Source: UBA8231 sp036011085 (GTDB taxonomy: Bacteria; Latescibacterota; UBA2968; UBA8231). From it: a stretch of 64,000 bases of DNA. The stretch covers positions 51,435 through 115,434 of the forward strand of contig DASCMS010000057.1 in NCBI GenBank assembly GCA_036011085.1. Reading direction: 5' to 3'. Shown piece after piece: positions 1 to 8,477 of this stretch. The position numbers and the translations under genes were made by a program. The notes under the pieces are model-generated. The model did not search any database. It was given only the letters and a program-made list of their open reading frames with translations, and was not told the origin of the DNA. How positions within the stretch are numbered: position 1 is the first letter of the stretch; every line of letters starts with the position of its first letter.

Positions 1-140
1 CAGCGACCATCCACGTCTTCCCAGGCGGCCCACGCCTCTTCCGTGTGATCGAAAGCGCGCACCTGGTGGCCGGCCCCCTCCAGATTGCTCAGCGTGGCTC
101 GGCCCAGCCAGCCGGCGCCGCCGAAGACGACGATCTTCAT
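1..140 (-). CDS. NAD(P)-binding oxidoreductase, N-terminal fragment
   Basis: The ATG is read on the minus strand at 140 and the frame runs off the left edge of the window, so only about 46 residues are visible. They start MKIVVFGGAGWLGRA, a glycine-rich Rossmann dinucleotide-binding loop of the extended SDR (NAD-dependent epimerase/dehydratase) family. The start overlaps the stop of the upstream DegT aminotransferase by four bases (ATGA), so the two are translationally coupled. The substrate cannot be inferred. A sugar or cyclitol dehydrogenase would suit a DegT partner, but that is inference. Confidence 0.75.
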   Translation of the reverse strand, partial: MKIVVFGGAGWLGRATLSNLEGAGHQVRAFDHTEEAWAAWEDVDGR

Positions 141-1381
141 GCTCCTTCTCCCTTCAGACAGGCCTCTTCCACCTTGCGCAGCGCCGCGACGATATCGGCC
201 ACATCGGGATCTGCGAAGTTCTCGTGTATGTGAATGAGAAAATGGCTCTCCACAGCCTCGATCGCGTCGGGACAGGGGAAGACGGCCTCTCGATTCCCCT
301 CGTAGGCGGGCAACCCCCAGGGGTAGTCACCGGGCGGAAACACGCGCCGCCGTCGAAACCAGTCGGCCTCGGCCGGCAGGTGCCGGTAGCTGGGGTTGGT
401 GGGAATCCCTTCGGCGGCCACAGCCCGGGCAAATGTGTCCTTGTCGACGGTGAGTTTGCCGGTGTCCACATGGATCCGCAGGAACCAGTAGACCCCCTCC
501 GTGTCGGGCAGTTCCCGGCCGAGGCGTACTGCGGCGGCCCCTTCGAGCCCTGCTGAGATCGCACCTGCCACCTGTCGCCGGGCTGCGATGATCTGCGGCA
601 GCCGCGCCAGCTGCACACGTCCCACAGCGGCGGCCAGATCGTTGCCGTTCAAGTTCAAGCCGGCGCGCGTGTTGGTGCCACCCTCCAGCCCCAGCGGCTT
701 GCCGCGATCGGCGAAGCGCTTGCAGCGCCAGCCCAGCTCCTCGTCGGTGCTGTATACGACACCGCCCTGCGGGCCTGTGGCGTGGTGCTTGCCGCTCATC
801 GTCGAGAAAGCTGCCACGGCTCCCAGAGTCCCCACGAGACGGCCCTGGTACCGGGCCCCGTGGGACTGGGCGCAGTCCTCCACCACAGGCAGGCCGCGCC
901 GTTGTGCCAGGTCGAGGATCGGGTCCATCTCGGCCGGCTCTCCGGCGATGTGAGCCACCAGGATCGCCCGCGTGTGTGGCGTCAGCACGGCTTCGATCTG
1001 CCCGGCGCCCGCATTGAACGTTCCCGGCATGGCGTCGGCCACAACGGGAATCAGGTTGAGCAGAGCCACCGGCATGACCCCTCCCGGATCGGTGATGGGA
1101 GGCACCACGACCTCTCCGGCCGGCGCCAGCTCCAGGCCGCCGAGAGCGGCGTAGACGGCACTCGTTCCGGAATTGACCAGATCGGCGAAGCCGCCCCCGT
1201 GAAAATCGACGAAAGCGGCTTCATACGCCGCTTCCTCCGGACCACCGTAGCCGATGGCGCCCCCCGACTCGATGGCCTCATCGAAAAGTCCGACGGCGGC
1301 CTGCTTCTCAGCCTCGCCGAACAGCGCCCTTTTCGGCAGCGGCTCGGTACGAACCGGTGTCCCCCCCTCGATAGCCAGCAT
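137..1381 (-). CDS. DegT/DnrJ/EryC1/StrS family PLP-dependent aminotransferase
   Basis: 414 residues, the usual length for this fold-type I family, which mostly transaminates keto-sugars or cyclitols. Recognisable parts are the N-terminal GGTPVR, the PLP-contact segment VNSGTSAVYAAL, the aspartate of VVEDCAQSHGA, and the lysine that should form the Schiff base in FSTMSGKHHATG. The ATG at 1381 has a strong GGAGGAG ribosome-binding site about seven bases upstream. The stop overlaps the next gene, an SDR dehydrogenase, which supports a two-step amino-sugar or amino-cyclitol conversion. The amino acceptor is unknown. The gene is divergent from the glycosyltransferase at 1411, with only 29 bases between them. 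Confidence 0.88.
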   Translation of the reverse strand: MLAIEGGTPVRTEPLPKRALFGEAEKQAAVGLFDEAIESGGAIGYGGPEEAAYEAAFVDFHGGGFADLVNSGTSAVYAALGGLELAPAGEVVVPPITDPGGVMPVALLNLIPVVADAMPGTFNAGAGQIEAVLTPHTRAILVAHIAGEPAEMDPILDLAQRRGLPVVEDCAQSHGARYQGRLVGTLGAVAAFSTMSGKHHATGPQGGVVYSTDEELGWRCKRFADRGKPLGLEGGTNTRAGLNLNGNDLAAAVGRVQLARLPQIIAARRQVAGAISAGLEGAAAVRLGRELPDTEGVYWFLRIHVDTGKLTVDKDTFARAVAAEGIPTNPSYRHLPAEADWFRRRRVFPPGDYPWGLPAYEGNREAVFPCPDAIEAVESHFLIHIHENFADPDVADIVAALRKVEEACLKGEGA

Positions 1382-1410
1382 CCTTGTCTCCTCCTGCGTA
1401 AATTAACCCC

Positions 1411-2562
1411 GTGATCGTCTCTCTGGTCTTCTCCGGGCTCGCCGTCGGCTCCCTGCTGGTAACCTGCCTGTGTGTGCCCTTCGTGCGCCGGCTGGCGACA
1501 CGCACCGGTCTCGTCGACTACCCGGCAGCCGGTGCCTACAAAACGCATGTGGAGCCGACTCCTTATGGTGGCGGCGTGGCGATCTGGATCGGCGTCCTGC
1601 TGCCTCTGGCCGGCATGCTGGCCTGGCTGCTGACATCCCACCCTCTCATGTTCCGTGATGGCATCGAGTGGGTCAATCCCTGGGCTCCCTACCTGTTGTT
1701 TCCGCTGGAGCCGTGGAGCCCCACCGTCATCGAGGTGAGTCAGGTGGCGGCTGCCGTCATCGCTGCCCTGGCACTGGGACTGCTGGGACTGACGGACGAT
1801 CGGCGTGTGGTGTCCGCAGGCCTGCGCCTCGGCGTGCAACTCATCGTCTCCGGACTGCTCGTGGAACTGGTACCCGGCTTCCGGTTTCCCCTCTTCGGTC
1901 TTCCCGATCTCGTGGCTGCCGCCGCCAGCATCCTCTGGCTCGTGGCCCTCACCAACGCCTTCAATTTCCTCGACAACATGAACGGTCTGTCCGCGGGCCT
2001 GGCGGCCATCACCATCGGCGCCTGCGGCAGCATTGCCCTGGTCACCCAGCACGCACCGGCTGGCGTCGTCTGTCTCGTCGCCCTCGGCGCCTGCTCGGGA
2101 TTCCTGCTGTTCAACTTCCCGCGGGCGTCGATCTTCATGGGCGACGCCGGGGGGCTGTTCCTCGGGTTTCTCGGGGGCGCTGTCTCACTTCTGCTCTGCA
2201 ATCGCCTGTCAGTCCTGACCACGATGCCCGCGGCACTGCCGTACCTGCTTCTGCCTCTGGCCGTCTTCACGGTCCCGATCTACGACCTGGTCACCGTCGT
2301 CGGTCTGCGTCTCAGTCGGGGACTCGCACCCTGGTCGGGTGACACCAACCACGTCAGTCACCGGCTCGTGGCGGCCGGTCTCAGTCGGATGCAGGCGGTC
2401 CTCGTGCTGTACGGGCTGAGCGCCCTCTTTGCCCTTCCCTGTGCCGGTGCCGTGGGCGCGGATATCGGCGGCGCCTGGTGGTCGTTGGGTAGCGCCATCT
2501 TCGTCCTCACTCTTTTCGGTGTCCTCGACCTGCGGCTGGCAGGCAGGCGAATCTCGGCCTAG
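1411..2562 (+). CDS. WecA/TagO/MraY-type polyprenyl-phosphate sugar-1-phosphate transferase
   Basis: 383 residues with about ten hydrophobic segments and a GTG start. Family signatures are a DD pair in GLTDDRRVVSAGLR, NAFNFLDNMNGLSAG, SIFMGDAGGLFLGF and the loop WSGDTNHVSHRLV. These enzymes move a sugar-1-phosphate from a nucleotide sugar to undecaprenyl phosphate on the inner membrane, starting O-antigen, capsule or related polymer synthesis. The NxxNFLDNMNG version is nearer WecA-like enzymes than true MraY, and no murein genes lie nearby. The donor sugar cannot be read from the sequence. Confidence 0.9.
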   Translation: MIVSLVFSGLAVGSLLVTCLCVPFVRRLATRTGLVDYPAAGAYKTHVEPTPYGGGVAIWIGVLLPLAGMLAWLLTSHPLMFRDGIEWVNPWAPYLLFPLEPWSPTVIEVSQVAAAVIAALALGLLGLTDDRRVVSAGLRLGVQLIVSGLLVELVPGFRFPLFGLPDLVAAAASILWLVALTNAFNFLDNMNGLSAGLAAITIGACGSIALVTQHAPAGVVCLVALGACSGFLLFNFPRASIFMGDAGGLFLGFLGGAVSLLLCNRLSVLTTMPAALPYLLLPLAVFTVPIYDLVTVVGLRLSRGLAPWSGDTNHVSHRLVAAGLSRMQAVLVLYGLSALFALPCAGAVGADIGGAWWSLGSAIFVLTLFGVLDLRLAGRRISA

Positions 2563-2572
2563 TGTTGCTGCT

Positions 2573-3313
2573 ATGAGCACCCGTCCGCGAATTCTGATCA
2601 CCGGCGCTGCCGGCCTCGTCGGCAGCGCCCTGCGCCGCTACCTGCGGGACCGCTATGACTTCCGGCTGCTCTTCCACCGAAACGTGCCCGAAGTGGAATC
2701 GGAGGACCAGGTCGTCGTCGCCGATCTGGCAGATTTTGAGTGCATGGTCGAGGCCGGAGATGGCGTCGATGCCATCGTGCATCTGGGCATCGCCGTCGCC
2801 GGACGCGGGGCAACTCGGGCGCGCTACAACCAGAAGATCTTCGATACGAACCTGAAGGGCACGTACAACATCTTCGAGTCGGCCCGCATCAACAGGGTGC
2901 CCAAGGTCGTGTTCGCCAGCACGAATCACGTCACCGGCTTCTATGAGAAGCAGAACATGGTCTCCTCGCCGGACCTGCCAGTGCGTCCCGACAGCATGTA
3001 CGGTGTCAGCAAAGCCTGTGGTGAGGCCATGGGCCGCTTCTACTTCGACCGCTACGGTATTGCCTGCTACTGCATCCGCATCGCCAATTTTCCCAATACC
3101 GACCAGGTCAACAGCGACTACGAGCCCGGCATGAACCGATGGCTTTCGAGTCGGGACATGGCGGAGTTGACCGCCTGCTGTCTGCAGGATGCCGAAGCTC
3201 AGTTCGCCATCATCTACGGTGCCTCACAGGGTGGCGAACTGAAGTGGGACCTGACCAGCGGTCACCAGCTGGTGGGCTGGAAGCCTCGCGACCGCGGTGC
3301 CCCGCCGGCGTGA
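2573..3313 (+). CDS. NAD-dependent SDR, uronate dehydrogenase-like
   Basis: 246 residues from the ATG at 2573, ten bases after the preceding gene. The N-terminal GAAGLVGSALRRYL is the NAD-binding loop. FASTNHVTGFY, then a PDSMYGVSK segment carrying the YxxxK catalytic pair, and WLSSRDMAEL follow the pattern I know from uronate dehydrogenases, which oxidise glucuronate or galacturonate to the aldarolactone. A longer frame open from 2429 lies inside the previous gene and is not used. The uronate assignment is from remembered family resemblance; membership of the extended SDR family is certain. Confidence 0.85.
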   Translation: MSTRPRILITGAAGLVGSALRRYLRDRYDFRLLFHRNVPEVESEDQVVVADLADFECMVEAGDGVDAIVHLGIAVAGRGATRARYNQKIFDTNLKGTYNIFESARINRVPKVVFASTNHVTGFYEKQNMVSSPDLPVRPDSMYGVSKACGEAMGRFYFDRYGIACYCIRIANFPNTDQVNSDYEPGMNRWLSSRDMAELTACCLQDAEAQFAIIYGASQGGELKWDLTSGHQLVGWKPRDRGAPPA

Positions 3314-3984
3314 CCGCGTCGCTGGGGGGGGGATACGCCGGCGCCGAGTTCGATGCGGGCCCTACAGTGAAGGCCGTCCTCGCGGCGGCCAACCCGGGGG
3401 ATCCGGAATCACGCCTCGTCATCCTCGCTGGACCTCCCGGCAGCGGCAAGTCGACCGTTGCCGCACGGTTACTCAAGCATCTGCCGGGTGCCGTATGTAT
3501 CGACAAAGACTGGAGTGCGGGAGGTTTCATTCTCGAGGCCGCACGCCAGGATGGCGGTGACCACGCCACCGCCTACGGCCGGCCACACTACTGGCAGCGG
3601 CTGCGCCCCCTTGAGTACGGTGGCGCTGTGACCTCGGCCTGCGCCCATCTGGTGGGCCGGCGCACAGTGTTTCTCGTCGGCGGCTGGGGGCCCGAGCTGG
3701 CCGACTTCGATCTGTGGCCCGGGTTGACTCAGGCCGTGTCCCCGGCGAGGCTCGACGTCATCCACCTCGACGCGCCGCCAATGCGTCTCTGGCAGGATCG
3801 CATGCGGGCCCGCGGCTCCCGGGCGGACAGTCCGTGGTTCGACGAGTTCGCCCGTCGACTTACGGCGGTCCCGGTGTGGCCGGGGGCTCACCGCGTGTCC
3901 ACGGCAGACCCGGTTCACGATGTCTGGCAACACGTCATGGCCGCCCTCTGCCTGGCGCCTGAAGGAACGGGAAGTGTGAGGTAG
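3310..3984 (+). CDS. P-loop kinase-like NTPase of unknown substrate
   Basis: About 224 residues if translation starts at the GTG at 3310, which overlaps the previous stop (GTGA), or 205 if it starts at the GTG at 3367. A Walker A motif GPPGSGKST follows a short beta strand. The rest resembles small zeta-toxin or gluconate-kinase-like AAA_33 proteins, with CIDKDW after the first helix and IHLDAPPMRLWQDRM as the lid-like arginine region. A run of nine G at 3324-3332 lies between the two candidate starts, so the upstream start would put a slippery tract in codons 6-8. Substrate unknown. The upstream frame to 3139 lies inside the dehydrogenase and is rejected. Confidence 0.7.
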   Translation: MTASLGGGYAGAEFDAGPTVKAVLAAANPGDPESRLVILAGPPGSGKSTVAARLLKHLPGAVCIDKDWSAGGFILEAARQDGGDHATAYGRPHYWQRLRPLEYGGAVTSACAHLVGRRTVFLVGGWGPELADFDLWPGLTQAVSPARLDVIHLDAPPMRLWQDRMRARGSRADSPWFDEFARRLTAVPVWPGAHRVSTADPVHDVWQHVMAALCLAPEGTGSVR

Positions 3985-3986
3985 GA

Positions 3987-5249
3987 ATGGACATTCTGCA
4001 CAGTTTCTTCGGCTACCTCGCCCTGCTGGCCATCGCCTGGCTGGTGGGCACCCGTCGGGGCCCGATTCCCTGGAGGGTCCTGGGTGTGGCCACCGGCCTG
4101 CAGCTGGCCCTGACCGCCTGTCTGCTGCTCACCGGTCTGCGCAGCCATGTCTTCGGTGTGGTGGGGGCACTCACAGCGCTGCTGCAGACAACCTCGCAGA
4201 AAGCCGGACAGTCGCTGCTCTTTATCGGGGTGAGCAATCCCGAGTTCACCTCCACCTACGGTCCCATCGTCGCCCTCGAGATCGCCGCCGTCATCATCTT
4301 CGTCGCCTCCCTGTCCCGCGTCCTCTACCACTACGGCGTCCTGCCCTGGGTGATCGGCCTGTTGAGCCGGTTCATGCAGCGCAGCTTCGGCATCAGCGCC
4401 GCCGAGAGTGTGGGAGTGGCCTCGAACGTGTTTCTCGGCATGACCGAAGCGCCCCTGCTGATCCGCCCCTACGTGTCACGCCTGACGCAGAGCGAGCTGT
4501 TCTGCCTCATGGTGGCGGGTATGGCGACCATCGCCGGCACGGTGATGGTGGTCTACGCATCGATGCTGTCGGGGGCCCATCCCGAGATCGCCGGCCACCT
4601 GTTCACCGCCTCCATGATCAGTGCCCCGGCGGCCATCGCCGTGGCCAAGTTGATGATGCCGGAGACCGGACAGCCGCAGACCACCGGAACCCACATCCGG
4701 ATCGAGTTGGAGACGGAGAAGACGATCAACGGTCTGGACGCAGCGGCCCGTGGCGCCTCTGAAGGCATGCACCTGTTCATCAACATCCTGGCCATGCTGA
4801 TCGCCTTCATCGCCCTGGTGGCGCTGGTCAACACCACCCTCGGCTGGCTCGGTGAGCAGCTGGGTGCGGCCAGCGCCTGGACTCTTCAGGCAGCGGTTGG
4901 CTCGCTGTTCCGCCTGCCCTGCTGGTTGATGGGGGTGTCCTGGTCGGAGGCGGGAATCATCGGCGAACTGATGGGCGTCAAGACGATTCTCAACGAATTC
5001 GTCGCCTACGTCGAACTGTCCACCCGGATGCGAAGTCCTGCCCCCGGGCTCGGAGATCGCGCCTTCCTCATCGCCGTCTACGCCATGTGCGGCTTTGCCA
5101 ACTTCGGCTCTGTGGCCATCATGATCGGCGGCATCGGCAGCATCGCGCCCGATCGTCGCGGCGATCTGGCGCGGCTGGGCGTGCGATCCATCGTCGCCGG
5201 CACGCTGGCGACGATGCTCACAGGCTGTGTGGTGGGACTTTTCGTGTGA
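3987..5249 (+). CDS. NupC-type concentrative nucleoside symporter
   Basis: 420 residues, mostly hydrophobic, the length of bacterial CNT transporters. The conserved core is visible as ESVGVASNVFLGMTEAPLL followed by MVAGMATIAGTVMVVYA, and near the end EFVAYVEL and CGFANFGSVAIMIGGIG. These inner-membrane carriers import nucleosides with H+ or Na+. The ATG lies two bases after the upstream stop, so it is probably co-transcribed with the P-loop protein, which could be a nucleoside or sugar kinase (inference). The predicted orientation and length look intact. Confidence 0.93.
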   Translation: MDILHSFFGYLALLAIAWLVGTRRGPIPWRVLGVATGLQLALTACLLLTGLRSHVFGVVGALTALLQTTSQKAGQSLLFIGVSNPEFTSTYGPIVALEIAAVIIFVASLSRVLYHYGVLPWVIGLLSRFMQRSFGISAAESVGVASNVFLGMTEAPLLIRPYVSRLTQSELFCLMVAGMATIAGTVMVVYASMLSGAHPEIAGHLFTASMISAPAAIAVAKLMMPETGQPQTTGTHIRIELETEKTINGLDAAARGASEGMHLFINILAMLIAFIALVALVNTTLGWLGEQLGAASAWTLQAAVGSLFRLPCWLMGVSWSEAGIIGELMGVKTILNEFVAYVELSTRMRSPAPGLGDRAFLIAVYAMCGFANFGSVAIMIGGIGSIAPDRRGDLARLGVRSIVAGTLATMLTGCVVGLFV

Positions 5250-5339
5250 CCGGGATCATTTTACCCTGTCGAAACGTCCAACCAGTCGTTAGTTTATTTG
5301 TCTTCGAAAACAACCAAACAGTCGACCGATGCGAGAGTT

Positions 5340-5606
5340 ATGGCCAAGGAACGCAAGTCCGCCTACCGCTCCCAGTTCGACGGCCACCGGCGCCTGGCCG
5401 CTGCCGTCATTCTTCAGGCCATCAAAGACATGTCCTCCGGTGGCCCGGCCTCCCACGACAAAGAGAGCGCCGTCCAGTTCCTCCAGGGAGACATGTGGCC
5501 GTTCTCAGATGTCCTCGACCTGCCAGCTGACGGTCAGGCCCTGCAGGACTACCTGAAGACAGTGGATCTCAAACGACTCGAGGGCGAAGCCTCCGCGGCG
5601 AATTAG
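5340..5606 (+). CDS. Small conserved-looking hypothetical protein
   Basis: 88 residues from the ATG at 5340. A TTG at 5298 would add 14 residues but has a less natural context. The protein is charged at the N-terminus (MAKERKSAYRSQ), followed by an amphipathic stretch LAAAVILQAIKDM and a segment AVQFLQGDMWPFSDVLDLP. No signal or membrane segment is visible. I do not recognise a named family. Its last 38 bases overlap the 3' end of the convergent histidine kinase gene. Confidence 0.6.
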   Translation: MAKERKSAYRSQFDGHRRLAAAVILQAIKDMSSGGPASHDKESAVQFLQGDMWPFSDVLDLPADGQALQDYLKTVDLKRLEGEASAAN

Positions 5607-8118
5607 CAGCGCGGGACAGCACCCGGCTCAGTTCACCGATGTCGTACGGTTTGGCCACCACTCCACGGAAGCCGTGGGCCTTGTGTTCGGCCATGATGGG
5701 ATCGTCGGAATAACCGCTGGACACGATGGTCCGGGCCCCTGGGTCGAGTTCCATGATCCGCGCCGCCGCGTCCCGTCCACCCATGCCCCCCGGGACCGTG
5801 AGATCCATGATCACCGCGTCGAAGGGGTTGCCTTCCAGACGCGCCCTGCCATAGGCGTTGAGGGCCTCGCTGCCGTCGGCGACACACTGAGAGTCGTATC
5901 CGAGCCGTTCCAGCAGATCGCTGACAAGGTGGCGGATCTGTACCTCGTCGTCGAGTACGAGAATCCGACCCTCCCCGCGGATCGGTGCGAGTGTGTCTCC
6001 GTCGTCATTCTCGACGATGGCGGACGTTGCCGGCACGTAGACGTCGAAACGGGTCCCTTCACCCACCTTCGACTCCACTGTCAGATGACCCTGATGATTA
6101 CGGACGATGGCGAAGGCGGTGGCCAGCCCCAGCCCGCTGCCGGTTTCCTTCGTCGTGAAGTAGGGATCGAAGATCCGCGCCAGATCCTCCTCGCCGATAC
6201 CGATGCCCTGGTCGCGCACCGTGATCCGGATGTAGCGCCCGGGTGACAGCGGCAGTCCGTCCTCGGTTTCACGCACCAGATTCTCGGCGCACACATCCAT
6301 CCGGCCCCCGGTCGGCATGGCCTGATCGGCATTGAGCACGAGATTCTGAATCACCTGACTGATCTGCCCACGGTCGACCTCGGCCGGCCACAGGTCCGGG
6401 TCGATCTGGAACTCGCAGAGCACATTCGAACCGCGCATGGTGAAGGTGGCCGAATCGCGGATGATCTCGGCCATGGAGGCGGCCTTCTTCACCGGCGCTC
6501 CCCCCTTGGCGAAGGCCAGCAGCTGACTCGTCAGATCCGTGGCCCGGTCGGCGGCGGATTCCACCTGGCTCAGGTTCTCGTACAGCTCGCTTGCCGGCTC
6601 GAGCTCCATCTTGGTCAGCGACAGATAACCGACAATCGTCGTCAGGATGTTGTTGAAGTCGTGGGCGATGCCACCGGCGAGCACGCCCAGGGATTCGAGT
6701 TTCTCGGACTTGAGCAACTCCTCTTCCATCCGGCGCTGCTCGGCCACATCCCGCGACACGAGAACGACTCCCACCGTCTTGCCTTCGTCGTCACGAATGG
6801 GCGCAGAATTCGTCGACACGGGGCGCTCCGTACCGTCACGGCTCACCAGCAGCGTATGCAGGTCGAGGCTGACGCCGGCGCCCGTCTCCAGCACGTGTGA
6901 TACCGGGTTCTGGCCGGCCTCCCGGGTGCGCTCGTCGAGAACCCGGAAGACCTCAGAGAAGGGTTTGCCCCTGGCCTCCAGCTGGGTCCAGCCGGAGAGG
7001 GCTTCGGCGGCCCGATTCATCAATACCACCCGCCCCTCCGAATCGGTAGCTACCACGCTGTCGCCGATGCTGCGCAGGGTCACGGCCAATCGTTCGCGTT
7101 CGGCGGCCAGCTCCTGCAGGTCATCGACGCGGCGAAAGCCTTCCGAGAGGGCTTCGGCAAATTCCTTCAGGACGGCGATATGATCATCGGTAAAGGCGCA
7201 AGGTGCGGTGGCGTTGACGGCAAGGGTGCCATGGGAGAAGGGTACGTCGAGCACGCAGCGGACGCCCTCGTAGGCCTGGCGCATGGAAGCAGCCTCATCG
7301 AGACGGTCCTCGACCTCGAGATCGTGTCGATAGACGACCTCGCCGGCCTTCCACATCCCGATGACGGCAGCCGCAGCGGGCGGGTCTTGCCGGGCCAGGT
7401 CCTTCCACTCGCCCTGGCGCAGCCGGTCGTAGGCGCGGACCACCCGGTCGGGTCCCTGCTCGACGACGTTGATGCCGCAGTGTTTGAACGGAACCTCAAG
7501 CGCCTCCAGGCTTTCCCATACGGCTTCGGCGACATTGCGGATGTCGGCCCGCGCCTGCATGCGCCATACCTGCTCACGCACCCGGGCCAGGGCCACTCGT
7601 CTGGCCTCACGACGGCCACGCTCCTCGATCTCGCTCTGCAGCGCCTGGTTGGCCGAACGCAACTCGGCGGTGCGTTCCGCCACACGCCGCTCCAGTTGAT
7701 CGTGGGCCAGGCGCAGCGCCTCCTGAGCCCGGTGCTTGTAGATGGCCACCTCGATCGTCGTCTGCAGCTCGCGTTCCTCGAATGGCTTGAGCAGGTAACC
7801 ATAGGGCTCCGTGATCTTCGCCCGCTCGAGGGTGCGGTCGTTCGAGTACGCCGTAAGATAGACGACCGGTATGTAGTGACGGGCCAGTTCATCTGCCGCT
7901 TCGACGCCATCCATCTCGCCCTCCAGATTGATGTCCATCAGCACCAGATGGGGCGGCGAATGGCGCGCCGAGGTGACGGCCTCCTCTCCGGACGCGACAA
8001 CGACGGGCACATCGTACCCCATCCGTTGCAGCCGCAGCTGCAGGTCCAGGGCGACGATGGGCTCGTCCTCGACGACGAGGATCCGAGTCTTGATATCGGG
8101 AGTTGCGGTCTCTGTCAT
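5569..8118 (-). CDS. Hybrid histidine kinase: REC-GAF-PAS-HisKA-HATPase-REC
   Basis: 849 residues from the ATG at 8118, which has AGGGTG upstream. Order of parts: receiver domain 1 (about 10-128, phospho-acceptor in LVLMDINLEG), a coiled coil (130-185), a GAF-like region (185-350), PAS (360-480), the HisKA dimerisation helix with phospho-histidine in AGGIAHDFNN (near 500), the ATPase domain with N-box NLVLNADQAM and G-boxes DQGIGIG and GSGLGLA, then receiver domain 2 (about 735-845, acceptor in AVIMDLTVPGG). No membrane segment, so it is a soluble sensor. The N-terminal receiver suggests it takes a phosphoryl input as well as relaying one. No cognate output regulator is adjacent. Confidence 0.92.
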   Translation of the reverse strand: MTETATPDIKTRILVVEDEPIVALDLQLRLQRMGYDVPVVVASGEEAVTSARHSPPHLVLMDINLEGEMDGVEAADELARHYIPVVYLTAYSNDRTLERAKITEPYGYLLKPFEERELQTTIEVAIYKHRAQEALRLAHDQLERRVAERTAELRSANQALQSEIEERGRREARRVALARVREQVWRMQARADIRNVAEAVWESLEALEVPFKHCGINVVEQGPDRVVRAYDRLRQGEWKDLARQDPPAAAAVIGMWKAGEVVYRHDLEVEDRLDEAASMRQAYEGVRCVLDVPFSHGTLAVNATAPCAFTDDHIAVLKEFAEALSEGFRRVDDLQELAAERERLAVTLRSIGDSVVATDSEGRVVLMNRAAEALSGWTQLEARGKPFSEVFRVLDERTREAGQNPVSHVLETGAGVSLDLHTLLVSRDGTERPVSTNSAPIRDDEGKTVGVVLVSRDVAEQRRMEEELLKSEKLESLGVLAGGIAHDFNNILTTIVGYLSLTKMELEPASELYENLSQVESAADRATDLTSQLLAFAKGGAPVKKAASMAEIIRDSATFTMRGSNVLCEFQIDPDLWPAEVDRGQISQVIQNLVLNADQAMPTGGRMDVCAENLVRETEDGLPLSPGRYIRITVRDQGIGIGEEDLARIFDPYFTTKETGSGLGLATAFAIVRNHQGHLTVESKVGEGTRFDVYVPATSAIVENDDGDTLAPIRGEGRILVLDDEVQIRHLVSDLLERLGYDSQCVADGSEALNAYGRARLEGNPFDAVIMDLTVPGGMGGRDAAARIMELDPGARTIVSSGYSDDPIMAEHKAHGFRGVVAKPYDIGELSRVLSRAANSPRRLRPRVV

Positions 8119-8163
8119 GGTGGCATCACCCTGAAAGGTGGCGCGCCGGGCAGAACGGAACAA

Positions 8164-8201
8164 GGGCACCCGGAATCTGCCTTTCGGCCTCCCGAGTGCC
8201 C
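8164..8201 (-). terminator. Hairpin downstream of tRNA-Lys, probable terminator
   Basis: Ten-base inverted repeat: GGGCACCCGG at 8164-8173 pairs with CCGAGTGCCC at 8192-8201, with one G-T wobble and a small GCC-GAAA-GGC hairpin inside the loop. Read on the minus strand it follows the tRNA and precedes the histidine kinase. The tail is only moderately T-rich (TTGTTCC), so termination may be partial. Confidence 0.5.
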
Positions 8202-8221
8202 CTCCTGATACAACGTCAATT

Positions 8222-8297
<76 letters not shown>

Positions 8298-8313
8298 ACA
8301 AGAGCAGTCGTAA

Positions 8314-8342
8314 AGCATAGGGGAAGGCACCGATGGTGTCAA
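8314..8342 (-). promoter_or_regulatory. Sigma70-type promoter for tRNA-Lys
   Basis: On the minus strand a perfect -35 TTGACA (8342-8337) is followed after exactly 17 bases by TATGCT (8319-8314). The tRNA 5' end lies 16 bases further on, which would leave a short leader for RNase P. Confidence 0.75.
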
Positions 8343-8419
8343 CGGAGGGGGAACCGATAGGATCGCCCCAAGTCCCTGTTTCTGTTCGACATCTGGCCGA
8401 TTTGCCTACCGCGGTGTCC

Positions 8420-8448
8420 TTGACAGACACAGGAGGAGCACCTACACT
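8420..8448 (+). promoter_or_regulatory. Sigma70-type promoter for the TPR gene at 8478
   Basis: TTGACA (8420-8425), a 17-base spacer, then TACACT (8443-8448). The expected transcription start is near 8455, about 22 bases before the ATG at 8478. It probably also drives efp, gcvH and genes beyond, since no terminator is visible before the one after rpsA. Confidence 0.7.
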
Positions 8449-8477
8449 TTGCGGCTGTTTTTACCCTTGGCGGACCG

